Source of the DNA: Heliomicrobium undosum
GTDB taxonomy: Bacteria > Bacillota > Desulfitobacteriia > Heliobacteriales > Heliobacteriaceae
NCBI RefSeq assembly: GCF_009877425.1
Contig: NZ_WXEY01000016.1
Coordinates: forward strand, 1-64,000
DNA length: 64,000 nucleotides
Direction of reading: 5' to 3'
Shown here one piece after another: positions 45,247 through 54,755 of the stretch. Numbering within the stretch: the stretch's first letter is position 1; every line of letters begins with the position of its first letter. The notes below the pieces were generated by a model. The model searched no databases. It was not told the DNA's origin and saw only the letters and a list, made by a program, of their open reading frames with translations. A program made the translations under genes and the position numbers.

Positions 45247-45863
45247 CAATTCCCTACGGGAATTACCGTCTCCTGTTACGTTTTGAGATTAATCAAGAAT
45301 ATATTGATGAAATATTTCAATTCCCTACGGGAATTATCGTCTCCTGTTACTTACATTGATGAAAGAGATGGAGGATGCTGGACAATTTCAATTCCCTACG
45401 GGAATTACCGTCTCCTGTTACTCTCGGCTACATGATCGGGCAACAGCGCGATGTCGCATTTCAATTCCCTGCGGGAATTAACGTCTCCTGTTACAAGCAG
45501 AAGGAGCAGACTCAGGCAGCGGTGTATTAAATTTCAATTCCCTGCGGGAATTACCGTCTCCTGTTACGAAAAAGACGATGGCGCTCAGCCGGTTGGTATG
45601 TCATCCATTTCAATTCCCTGCGGGAATTACCGTCTCCTGTTTCGGGTGGGACCCGGAACGCTACATCGGCCACGTCGGATTTCAATTCCCTGCGGGAATT
45701 ACCGTCTCCTGTTACCAAAAAACGCCGATTATTCAGAGTTACAACACGTCAACATTTCAATTCCCTACGGGAATTACCGTCTCCTGTAACTAGCGATCCG
45801 CGCAAGGCCGGGATCATCCTGGGGAGATTTCAATTCCCTACGGGAATTACCGTCTCCTGTAAC
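45247..45863 (-). CRISPR. CRISPR array A5 (9 repeats, family A; first split by IS110)
   Basis: Repeats at 45247 (partial), 45314, 45385, 45458, 45531, 45607, 45679, 45754 and 45827. Most end CCGTCTCCTGTTAC; the two leader-proximal ones end TGTAAC. Four central repeats have CTGCGGG in place of CTACGGG. The leader is at the right. Confidence 0.97.
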
Positions 45864-46116
45864 CGCACCCCCTCCCAGCCCTTATCCCACAAGCCCTCCC
45901 GCCACCTTTTGCGAGCGACTCCAAAAGCGCCCCCAATCTCAATACCCTCCCCCCTTTCAATCCCTCTCCAACCCCTGATTTCATCAGATCGAGCCACCCC
46001 CGGCTTTTCTGCCGACCTGCGTCGCTCGCCGGGAAAACCCAAAACACCACCAGCTAGCGCTCAACCTCAGCCCCATTATAAAACTACCACGCCAACTCCT
46101 TCCAGTCCATCCCCAA
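45864..46116 (-). promoter_or_regulatory. Leader A of array A5
   Basis: Starts CGCACCCCCTCCCAGCCCTT and carries a distant inverted repeat GCGAGCGA (45911-45918) / TCGCTCGC (46022-46029), conserved in the other leaders. Confidence 0.8.
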
Positions 46117-46395
46117 TTACAACACAATATCCCCGATCCCGACCAGTTCCACCTTCCGACCCAACCGCTCCACATCGTTCTCACAGGCGCGGCACTGGTG
46201 GTAAAAGTTCACGCTGTCTTCATCGCGGTGGATGCGCCGAAGCAGTTTGTGCCGCAGTACCACGTAATCCTCCGTCGTCAGCACCACCTCGAACACGCTC
46301 TCCTGCACATGGGTCCCGTAATCCTTCAACGTTTTAAACACCTTTGATCGCCGCTTGTCATCGGCGACGTCGTAGGTCACCACGTAATGCTCCAC
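46117..46395 (-). CDS. cas2: Cas2 (module II)
   Basis: 92 aa, intact and near-identical to the other copies (VTYDVADDKRRSKVFKTLKD; SVNFYHQCRACENDVERLG). GTG start. Its cas1 partner in the same module is damaged, so it would have to work with Cas1 from another module. Confidence 0.92.
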   Translation of the reverse strand: MEHYVVTYDVADDKRRSKVFKTLKDYGTHVQESVFEVVLTTEDYVVLRHKLLRRIHRDEDSVNFYHQCRACENDVERLGRKVELVGIGDIVL

Positions 46396-46451
46396 TTGCG
46401 ATCACTTCGCATTCCTGGGCCTTGCCCATCATCCGACAAACTCCTCCCAGT

Positions 46452-47415
46452 TCACCTGGCCCGAAAGGCTTCATACTGCGACCATTCCCCTTGCATCACC
46501 TTCCCCAGATAGCGCGCCTGGATCTCCATCCAACCGCAGGTAGTTGGCCCGATACCCGAAAACGGGATGGACAGCCTCCTCGCGGATGCGCGTCTGATAG
46601 GCGCCAAAAAAGCGTTTGCGGCCCCCGTCCTTCAATTGAATGCCGTCAAACACCGGTTCGAAATCGCTCTCTTTGATGATGCCCCGATTGACGACATTCA
46701 GCACGACCGAGTCGGCGACGATGGCCCGAAACTCCTCCATCATGTCCAAGGCCAGGGCGGACCGGCCGTAGCGCTCACAATGGTACATGCCCAGATAGGG
46801 GTCCAAACCCGCCCGGATGATCGCGTTGATGCAGTCTTTGGTCAGCAGCGAATAGGCGTAGCTCAACAGGGCGTTGACGGGATCGCGGGGCGGCCGGCGG
46901 TTGCGCGATGCGAAATCAAAGCCCTCCCCTGGCCGCAACAGCTTGGCAAAGCCGGAGAAATACAACCGCCCGGCCAATCCCTCCAGCCCGCGCAGGCTCT
47001 CTTTGTCTTCGGCCTCTTTGGCAGCGGCGGCCAGCCCTTCCAACCGCTCCACCACCGATTGGATCCGGTCAATTTTTCTCTCGCGGTTTCCCCGTTGCAA
47101 AAAAGTCCGCTGGTTGAGGATTTTTCCGCGCACGATCTCCCGCGCCACCGCCAGCGCCTGGGTTTCCGATTCGGCAAAGCGAAGCTGGGCGCGGCGAAAG
47201 GGCACGTTTTTTTCACAATTCGGCTGCAACCAACTGCGCACCCGGCCATGCTCCATTAGATAAAGCGGAATCCCCAGATCGCTCAACGCCGACAGCGCCG
47301 CGCTGGAAAGCGACGCCGCCTGTCCGATCACCACATGATTGACCGCCGAAAGGGGCACATCCTTGATCATCTGGCCGTCGGCGCTTCCAGTTCAAAAATC
47401 GGTTGAGAAGCAAAT
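46452..47415 (-). pseudogene. cas1: cas1 remnant fused to the start of cas6 (module II)
   Basis: The frame matches Cas1 from MIKDVPLSAVNHVVIGQAAS onward and keeps the active-site segments GLEGLAGRLYF and YLGMYHCERYGRSALALDM. The whole Cas4 part is missing. Immediately upstream, after TCGGC, the DNA jumps to the first ~12 codons of cas6 (LLLNRFLNWK in a shifted frame), showing one deletion that removed most of cas6 and all of cas4. A 1-base insertion near 46530 shifts the last ~25 codons. Confidence 0.88.
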
Positions 47416-47463
47416 TTGTCATCTTCTTTTTTTATCAATATACTCAACGGCAAAGACTTTTAA

Positions 47464-48015
47464 GTCTCAATTCCCTGTGGGAATTATCTTCTTCTGAGAC
47501 CTTCGTCGCCGAGCTGTTCAACAAAATCTTTGTCGCCACGTTTCAATTCCCTAAGGGAATTATCGTCATCTGATACTTCTGCAATGCTTGGCAGATTACA
47601 TCAATGGTGAAATGTTTCTATTCCCTACGGGAATTATCGTCTTTTGATACGCAGAAGTTCGTTCACGTGGTGAACAATAAGTTCCGGTTTCAATTCCCTG
47701 CGGGAATTATCGTCTCCTGTTACGGTGGCCGGGGATTCCGCCGGCGTTTTGGGTGTCGCCATTTCAATTCCCTACAGGAATTACCGTCCTGTTACGATGG
47801 GCAAGGTGGCTGGGTGGATGCCGAGGGGGTGGATTTCAATTCCCTACGGGAATTACAGTCTCCTGTTACGCCATCATTCGATCCTTAGGAGCGTGATAAC
47901 GTGAATTTCAATTCCCTACGGGAATTACAGTCTCCTGTTACGCACCGTCACCGTTAACAGCAGAAACCAAACTTTTGCATTTCAATTCCCTACGGGAATT
48001 ACAGTCTCCTGTTAC
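47464..48015 (-). CRISPR. CRISPR array A6 (8 repeats, chimeric)
   Basis: Repeats at 47464 (ends TGAGAC), 47540 and 47614 (TGATAC), 47687 and 47761 (CCTGTTAC), and 47833, 47905, 47979 (ACAGTCTCCTGTTAC). The left three are family B/C and the right five family A; 47761 is two bases short. The left end follows the cas6 5' remnant exactly as array A7 follows its cas6, so A6 is the recombined product of two arrays. Confidence 0.97.
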
Positions 48016-48269
48016 CGCACCCCCTCCCAGCCCTTACCCCACAAGCCCTCCCGCCACCTTTTGCGAGCGATTCCAATAACACCCCCAATTTCAACACCCT
48101 CCCCCCTCTCAATCCCTCCCCAACCCCCGATTCCATTGGATCGAGCCACCCCCAGCTTTTCTGCCGACCTGCGTCGCTCGCGCAGGAAAACACAAACCAT
48201 AGCCCGCTCACGATCAACCTTAGTCCCAATATAAAACTACCACGCCAACCCCTTCCAGTCCATCCCCAA
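48016..48269 (-). promoter_or_regulatory. Leader A of array A6
   Basis: Starts CGCACCCCCTCCCAGCCCTT, with TTTTGCGAGCGATTCC and, about 110 bp on, GCGTCGCTCGCGC forming the conserved distant inverted repeat. Confidence 0.8.
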
Positions 48270-48548
48270 TTACAACACAATATCCCCGATCCCGACCAGT
48301 TCCACCTTCCGCCCCAACCGCTCTACATCGTTCTCACAGGCGCGGCACTGGCGGTAAAAGATCACGCTGTCTTCATCGCGGTGGATGCGCCGGAGCAGTT
48401 TGTGCCGCAGTGCCACGTAATCCTCCGTCGTCAGCACCACCTCAAACACGCTCTCCTGCACATGGGTCCCATAGTCTTTCAGTGTTTTGAACACCTTCAT
48501 GCGCCGCTTATCGTCGGCGATGTCATAGGTCACGACGTAATGCTCCAC
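48270..48548 (-). CDS. cas2: Cas2 (module III)
   Basis: 92 aa from the GTG at 48548, the same start as the other copies. Sequence VTYDIADDKRRMKVFKTLKD, ESVFEVVLTTEDYVALR, VIFYRQCRACENDVERLG. It is intact, and 37 nt separate it from the upstream cas4/cas1 stop. Confidence 0.93.
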   Translation of the reverse strand: MEHYVVTYDIADDKRRMKVFKTLKDYGTHVQESVFEVVLTTEDYVALRHKLLRRIHRDEDSVIFYRQCRACENDVERLGRKVELVGIGDIVL

Positions 48549-48585
48549 CTGCAACCACTCCGGCCAAAAATCGCGTTACCCCGGC

Positions 48586-50124
48586 TCACCTAGCCCGAAA
48601 GGCGTCATACTGCGGCCATTCCCCTTGCATCACCTTCCCCAGATAGCGCGCCTGGATCTCCATGAGCCGCAGGTAGTTGGCCCGATACCCGAAAACGGGA
48701 TGGACCGCTTCCTCGCGGATGCGCGTCTGGTAGGCGCCAAAAAAGCGTTTGCGGCCCCCGTCCTTCAATTGAATGCCGTCAAACACCGGTTCGAAATCGC
48801 TCTCTTTGATGATGCCCCGATTGACGACATTCAGCACAACCGAGTCCGCGACGATGGCCCGAAACTCCTCCATCAGGTCCAAGGCCAGGGCGGGACGGCC
48901 GTTGCGTTCACAATGGTACAGGCCCAGATAGGGATCCAAACCTGCCCGGATGATCACGTTGATGCAGTCTTTGGTCAGCAGCGAATAGGCGTAGCTCAAC
49001 AGGGCGTTGACGGGATCGCGGGGCGGACGGCGGTTGCGCGATGCGAAATCAAAACCCTCCCCCGGCCGCAACAGCTTGGCAAAGCCGGAGAAATACAAGC
49101 GCCCGGCCAGTCCCTCCAGACCGCGCAGGCTCTCCTTGTTTTCAGCCTCTTTCGCGGCGGCGGCCAATCCCTCCAACCGCTCCACCGCCGATAGGATCCG
49201 GTCGATTTTTCTCTCCCGGTTTCCCCGTTGCAAAAAAGTGCGCTGGTTGAGGATTTTTCCGCGCACGATCTCCCGCGCCACCGCCAGCGACTGGCTTTCC
49301 GATTCAACAAAGCGAAACTGGGCGCGACGCAAGGGCACGTTTTTGTTCCAATTCGGCTGCAACCAACTGCGCACCCGGCCATGCTCCATCAGGTAAAGCG
49401 GAATCCCCAGATCGCTCAACGCCGACAGCGCCGCGCTGGAAAGCGACGCCGCCTGCCCGATCACCACTTGATCGACCGCCGAAAGGGGCACATCCTTGAT
49501 CATCTGGCCGTCGGCCTCGATGATCAGCCGCCCCTGCCGCTTTCGCAAGGCGGCTCCCGGTATATCCAGATAGAGCGTCCGGCCGAGATTGCTGCCCGGC
49601 GTTGGCCGCCGGGGCGCCGCTTGCGCGCCGGTCAAAAAGGCGCTTTCCTCCGGCATACAGCGCTCGGCCAGGGCGCAACCTTTGCATTTGACTTCCGGCA
49701 CAGAAGACAAGGGCGGCGGCTCTCCCGCTTCGCGAATCGCCCGGGCCGCCGCCAACGCCTGCAGGGCCGTCTCCCGCAGCGACTCATCGAAAAACACCTG
49801 TCGCCGTTCGGCCGATGCCACGTAATAGACATACCCGTACCCTACTTCCCGACTGGTGGCTTCCTCCAAGAGCAGCCCTTGCACATCCAGGACGCCGCGC
49901 AACCTCAGCGATTCGGAAGAAAAAAAGACCTGCCGCGTCTGCACCCGACCGTCGTCGCTGCGGGTCCGGCGCTCGTTGCGGCGCTCATCCTGAAAGCGGC
50001 CTTCGAGCATGTGATGGTTTGTCTCCTCCGCCCCTTCCACCGCGCGGTAGTAAAAGTTTCGCGGACAAAACAACACCTCCGCCACGGCGGAAACGGGGAG
50101 GTATTCGCGATTATCGGTATCCAA
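48586..50124 (-). CDS. Cas4/Cas1 fusion with deleted Cas4 catalytic motif (module III)
   Basis: 512 aa. N-terminal Cas4 part: AEVLFCPRNFYYRAVEG, HHMLEGR, and the C-terminal cysteines CKGCALAERC for a 4Fe-4S cluster. After RGVLDVQ the sequence jumps to GLLLEEA: 30 residues present in the module IV copy, including the VEFKKG nuclease motif, are deleted in frame, so Cas4 nuclease activity should be lost. The Cas1 part (from about residue 165) is complete, with GLEGLAGRLYF, YLGLYHCERNGRP and LDLMEEFR supplying the Glu, His and Asp/Glu metal ligands. TTG start after AGAGG. Confidence 0.92.
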   Translation of the reverse strand: MDTDNREYLPVSAVAEVLFCPRNFYYRAVEGAEETNHHMLEGRFQDERRNERRTRSDDGRVQTRQVFFSSESLRLRGVLDVQGLLLEEATSREVGYGYVYYVASAERRQVFFDESLRETALQALAAARAIREAGEPPPLSSVPEVKCKGCALAERCMPEESAFLTGAQAAPRRPTPGSNLGRTLYLDIPGAALRKRQGRLIIEADGQMIKDVPLSAVDQVVIGQAASLSSAALSALSDLGIPLYLMEHGRVRSWLQPNWNKNVPLRRAQFRFVESESQSLAVAREIVRGKILNQRTFLQRGNRERKIDRILSAVERLEGLAAAAKEAENKESLRGLEGLAGRLYFSGFAKLLRPGEGFDFASRNRRPPRDPVNALLSYAYSLLTKDCINVIIRAGLDPYLGLYHCERNGRPALALDLMEEFRAIVADSVVLNVVNRGIIKESDFEPVFDGIQLKDGGRKRFFGAYQTRIREEAVHPVFGYRANYLRLMEIQARYLGKVMQGEWPQYDAFRAR

Positions 50125-50326
50125 TGGAAATGGCCTCTTTCATTGATACTAAGGGAAATATGTAGATGTAAAAATTCCTGCCCTGTTATCAGTTTGCCAT
50201 TTCCCTTGGTTTTGAATACATGGACTTGCCGGGGTTGATTCACTCGAAGTGAAACCTTTAGATGATTTTTTTCACGCCCGACGACCGATGAATGTTGACA
50301 TCACTAGAGCCTTTGTTCACGGGTTA

Positions 50327-50354
50327 CACATTCCCGAGGGGAATTGAATCATCG
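50327..50354 (+). repeat. Solitary inverted CRISPR-repeat-like hairpin (module III)
   Basis: CACATTCCC-GAG-GGGAATTGAA on the plus strand, 25 nt beyond the cas6 stop, in the cas6 to cas4/cas1 gap. Confidence 0.7.
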
Positions 50355-50378
50355 TTATCAGCGTGAGAAAAACAGGCT

Positions 50379-51245
50379 TTACCGGAAGGCGCTCACCGGC
50401 CGTTCAGTCCGTCTTGAACGTTCCTGATTGGACACGACAATCCGCGTCTCCCCCATGCCCATGGTGCTCTTATAGCCCACGCCGCTGTATTCGGCAAAGC
50501 GCGCCAGCGCATTGAAAAGGATGGGACTGACGGGATTCGACGTGGCGAACTCAAAAACCACATCGCCAACAAAACCGATGATCTTGTAACGGTCAAACTG
50601 GTAGAGATCGGTGCGGATATTGTGCTTGCGGATACGGATCGCCGTGAATTCATCCGCCAGGGTTTCTGGAAAGGGCAATGGGCTGTATTGGTTCCAGCGG
50701 CGAAGGAGGCTGCCAAAAACCAATTCAGGAATGGGCAATACCACCTGGGTACCCCGCTGTCGAAAACTGGTCGGCGTAAGAAAGCGAAAATGAATCGGGT
50801 TCCGACACTCCGATTCCGTGTACAACTCCTCATAGGTTTTTTTCATGACCCGGATGTTGCGGATGACAAGGGGTGCGTTTCCAATCCGGACCGCCTTCCC
50901 CTCCCATTCAGCCGCCGCCCGGTCGATCACCTCGCTCAATCGCTGATCCAGCGAGCGGATGGTGAACCGCCATCGGCGGCCTTCGTTTTGTCCAGTCCCC
51001 TCTTTTGGGGAGGACAAGGGATTATCGGGAGGCGTGAACATGGGCGTCCGCTGTGCTAAGCTTCGTAGAGTGGAAATAGCAAACGGTTTTCCCTCTTGAT
51101 CGTGGATCGCCGTCGCCAAGGCGGGGTCGGTGCTTTTAAGTAGATCAAAAAACATGCCGTGAAGTTTTTCTCCGCCTTCTTCGCGGATTGTTGTTTGTGT
51201 TGTCTGTTGCGGCGCTTCCAGTTCGAGAATCGCGTTGAGAAGCAA
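50379..51245 (-). CDS. cas6: Cas6 endoribonuclease (module III)
   Basis: 288 aa, near-identical to the module I copy, with KLHGMFFDLLKS and the AEYSGVGYKSTMGMGETR loop. The start must be the TTG at 51245 because the upstream ATG (with GGAG adjacent) is out of frame here. It lies 49 nt left of array A7, whose trailer end it borders. Confidence 0.92.
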   Translation of the reverse strand: MLLNAILELEAPQQTTQTTIREEGGEKLHGMFFDLLKSTDPALATAIHDQEGKPFAISTLRSLAQRTPMFTPPDNPLSSPKEGTGQNEGRRWRFTIRSLDQRLSEVIDRAAAEWEGKAVRIGNAPLVIRNIRVMKKTYEELYTESECRNPIHFRFLTPTSFRQRGTQVVLPIPELVFGSLLRRWNQYSPLPFPETLADEFTAIRIRKHNIRTDLYQFDRYKIIGFVGDVVFEFATSNPVSPILFNALARFAEYSGVGYKSTMGMGETRIVVSNQERSRRTERPVSAFR

Positions 51246-51294
51246 TTTGTCATCTCCTTTTTCATCAATATATCTCGACCCTTAAGATTCTTAA

Positions 51295-52594
51295 GTCTCA
51301 ATTCCCTACGGGAATTATCGTCTTCTGATACCCAGGCCCTCCATGAGCGACAGGAGCTAATGTTTAAACTTTTCAATTCCCTACGGGAATTATCGTCTTC
51401 TGATACACGAAACCCAAGAGGAGTGGGAGGCGCATCAGACATTTCAATTCCCTACGGGAATTATCGTCTTCTGATACGAAAAAGCCAATCTCAGCCAGCG
51501 CGAAAATGACATATTTCAATTCCCTACGGGAATTACCGTCTTCTGATACTTTCCCTGTGGGAACAGGCCGGCGCAATGCTTGGTGATTTCAATTCCCTAC
51601 GGGAATTACCGTCTTCTGATACAAGTCAAAGCCGGTGAAGAACGGTACGAACGCTATGTATCATTTCAATTCCCTACGGGAATTACCGTCTTCTGATACA
51701 AAAGTGGAAAACTTAGTGGTGGGATTAAATTGAGAAGATTTCAATTCCCTACGGGAATTACCGTCTTCTGATACGAGATGGAACTGCCCACAGACCATGT
51801 CCACATCGACATATTTCAATTCCCTACGGGAATTACCGTCTTCTGATACCGAAGTCGACATCCCGCGCTTTCTGCGACTGGTCTTCGAATTTCAATTCCC
51901 ACGGGAATTACCGTCTTCTGATACAGCAAACCTTGATCGATACCATTGCTGGCGAGTGCATTTCAATTCCCTACGGGAATTACCGTCTTCTGATACAGTT
52001 CATGTTCATCATGCCCGTCACCACCGTCGAACCATTTCAATTCCCTACGGGAATTACCGTCTTCTGATACCAGAGCGTCTACCTGAAGCACACCAACTAC
52101 ATCTATTTTACATTTCAATTCCCTACGGGAATTACCGTCTTCTGATACCGCAATGGACAAGAACGGCGTTGAGGTGCACGAAGGATTTCAATTCCCTACG
52201 GGAATTACCGTCTTCTGATACCGGCTTCTGGCTTGCGGCCGATGATGCTATGTTGGATGGATTTCAATTCCCTACGGGAATTACCGTCTTCTGATACGGA
52301 AGACTACTTCAACCAGGCGATCAACGCCGGCGTATTTCAATTCCCTACGGGAATTACCGTCTTCTGATACCCGGCGTGAAGGCGCTGGCCCCAAACACAA
52401 ACCCGAAGCATTTCAATTCCCTACGGGAATTACCGTCTTCTGATACCAGGCGGAGATGGATGACCTGCGGCGGGAGAATGAATTTCAATTCCCTACGGGA
52501 ATTACCGTCTTCTGATACGGCGGCGCTTATCGGGCTGGATGCGGCGATCGCCAAAGCATTTCAATTCCCTACGGGAATTACCGTCTTCTGATAC
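51295..52594 (-). CRISPR. CRISPR array A7 (18 repeats, family C)
   Basis: The largest array. Repeats start at 51295, 51370, 51441, 51513, 51586, 51663, 51738, 51813, 51889, 51960, 52034, 52112, 52185, 52261, 52334, 52410, 52482 and 52558. The first three read ATTATCG and the rest ATTACCG before TCTTCTGATAC; the repeat at 51889 lacks one base. The leader-proximal fifteen are otherwise uniform, consistent with recent growth from the right end. Confidence 0.98.
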
Positions 52595-53002
52595 CGCGCG
52601 CCTTTCTAGCCCTTATCCCATAAGCCTTCCCGACCTCTTTCGCGAGCGAGTCCAATTTATGCCCACAACTCATTGACCTTTCACCGCCTTTACCCCCGCA
52701 AACCCTTGATTTCATTGGATCGAGCGATACCAGGGTTTTCTACCGACCTGTGTCGCTCGCGAAAAGATCTCCGATCAGCCCCTATTAGGAAGACCTTGCC
52801 GCCGTAGCATTCCCGCTAAACATGCTCCCCTATCGATGTGACCGATTCACTCAAATTTATAGCGGTCATCCACCTGGGCCATTGCAGTGATATACAAACA
52901 CACGAAAGAGAGACCCCCGACCAGCTTTTCATCTCTTCTACAGAATCTTCCACAATTCCTGCTTACACCTAAGCATAACCGTAATGCCAGAGCCAACGAT
53001 AG
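52595..53002 (-). promoter_or_regulatory. Leader B of array A7 and following non-coding block
   Basis: Begins CGCGCGCCTTTCTAGCCCTT. A perfect 12-bp inverted repeat lies at 52638-52649 (TTTCGCGAGCGA) and 52753-52764 (TCGCTCGCGAAA). The block to 53002 is closely similar to 61371-61777 and partly to 58636-58990. No gene was seen. Confidence 0.75.
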
Positions 53003-53046
53003 AAAAACAGGCTAAGGAGCCATTTGTCCCCATAGCCTGTTTTTTT
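53003..53046 (-). terminator. Terminator after the argG fragment
   Basis: Stem AACAGGCTA / TAGCCTGTT, T-run on the minus strand. The same structure follows the other argG copy at 61778. Confidence 0.75.
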
Positions 53047-53082
53047 CAAAAAGTTCGGATTTAGGAGCGTAAGCTCTCCAGC

Positions 53083-53886
53083 CTACCCCCGCAGCCCCGC
53101 CTTCTGCTCCATAATCGCCCGCACCTTTAGCGGAAGACCAAAGAGGTTGATGAAGCCTTCGGCGTCTTTCTGGTTGTAGACTTCGTCGCGGCCGAAGGTG
53201 GAGAATTCCTCGTTGTAGAGGGAGTAGGGCGACTTGGCGCCGGCGGGGGTGGCGCTGCCCTTGTAGAGCTTCATGCGCACGGTGCCGGTGACGGTTTCCT
53301 GAGTCACGTTGACGAAGGCGTCGAGGGCTTCTCTGAGGGGGTGGTACCAGACGCCGTCATAGACGAGTTCGGCGTAGCGAAGGGCGACCTGCTCTTTGTA
53401 GTGCATGGTGGCCCGGTCGAGGCAGAGGTATTCCAGTTCGCGGTGGGCGGCGTAGAGGACGGTGCCGGCCGGGGTTTCGTAGACGCCGCGGGACTTCATG
53501 CCGACGAGGCGGTTTTCCACCATGTCGCAGATGCCCACGCCATGGGCGGCGGCGATGGCGTTCAGCTTTTCGATCATCTCGACGGTGCCGAGGGCCTCGC
53601 CATTCAGTTTGACGGGGATGCCCTTTTCAAACTCCAGTTCCACGTACTCCGGCTTGTCCGGCGCTTGTTCGGGCGCGGTGCAGATCATGAAGAGGTCGTT
53701 CTGGGGCTCGTTCCAGGGATCTTCAAGGTCAGCCCCTTCGTGGCTCAAGTGCCAGAGGTTGCGGTCCATCGAGTAGGGGCGGTCTTTTTTGACGGGCACG
53801 GGGATGTTGCGGGCGTTGGCGTAGTCGATGGCGTCTTCGCGGGAGCGGATTTCCCATTCGCGCCAGGGGGCGACTGTCTTGAGGTC
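53083..53886 (-). pseudogene. argG: argG fragment (3' two thirds), copy 1
   Basis: Encodes argininosuccinate synthase from [19 protein letters not shown] to its natural end (MEQKAGLRG), including [16 protein letters not shown] and [17 protein letters not shown]. The first ~130 codons, with the ATP-binding SGGLDTS loop, are missing: at about 53887 the gene stops abruptly and decayed CRISPR repeats of array A8 begin. Near-identical to the copy at 61889. Confidence 0.92.
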
Positions 53887-53888
53887 GG

Positions 53889-54501
53889 GAACTATTGTTT
53901 CCTGTTACATAACCCTCTAATATGCATACCTAGCAGACTGCATTTTTTAACTCTCTAGGGGATTAACGCTTCCCGTTAATTAACCGTGAAAAGCGCCAAC
54001 CTCTACTCCGTCACATTTCAATTCCCTTTGGGAATTACCGTCTCTAGTTACCATTGTTTGCCCGGGTTGCGGCGAGGACTTCGGCCCGGGACAGTTTCAA
54101 TTCCCTACGGGAATTATCGTCTCCTGTTACTCGACCCCGGTACTCCTTAGAAAGACTACACGCCGTTTCAATTCCCTACGGGAATTAGGGTCTCTTGTTA
54201 CCTTATAAACTTTGTTATTCGGTGAATTATCGGATGGAATTTCAATTCCCTACGGGAATTAACGTTTCTTGTAACCGGCTGGCATCAACCCGATGCTCCT
54301 GATGCTGTTGGGATTTCAATTCCCTACGGGAATTAACGTTTCTTGTAACGTTCCAGGAGCAGATTAACGGCGGCTTGGCTGAGTGCTGATTTCAATTCCC
54401 TACGGGAATTAACGTTTCTTGTAACAACGAGCGAGTACGCCCGGGCACAGTTGAAAGGCACGATATTTCAATTCCCTACGGGAATTAACGTTTCTTGTAA
54501 C
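53889..54501 (-). CRISPR. CRISPR array A8 (7 clear plus 2 decayed repeats, family A)
   Basis: Clear repeats at 54015, 54094, 54165, 54239, 54313, 54389 and 54465; the four nearest the leader end AACGTTTCTTGTAAC. Decayed units lie at about 53889 (ACTATTGTTTCCTGTTAC) and 53941, directly joined to the broken argG. Confidence 0.96.
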
Positions 54502-54755
54502 CGCACTCCCTCCCAGTCCTTATCCCACAAGCCCTCCCGCCCCATTTTGCGAGCGACTCCAAGAACGCCCCTAATCTCAACACCCTCCCCCCTCTCAAAA
54601 CCTCTCCAACCCCCGATTTCATCGGTTCGAGCCACCCCCGGCTTTTCTGCCGACCTGCGTCGCTCGCACGGGAAAACCCAAAAACCCGCCCGCTCGCGAT
54701 CAACCTTAGTCCCATTATAAAACTACCACGCCAACCCCTTCCAGTCCATCCCCAT
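54502..54755 (-). promoter_or_regulatory. Leader A of array A8
   Basis: Starts CGCACTCCCTCCCAGTCCTT, with GCGAGCGACTCC and GCGTCGCTCGC about 105 bp apart, followed by the cas2 stop. Confidence 0.8.

Noticed and set aside
45909-46337. 142-codon plus-strand frame across leader A5 and cas2
   Set aside because: Crosses a leader and is antisense to an intact cas2.
51159-52294. Open frames across CRISPR arrays with repeated FNSLRELPSSDT or FQFPTGITV
   Set aside because: Translations of the repeat units; arrays are non-coding.
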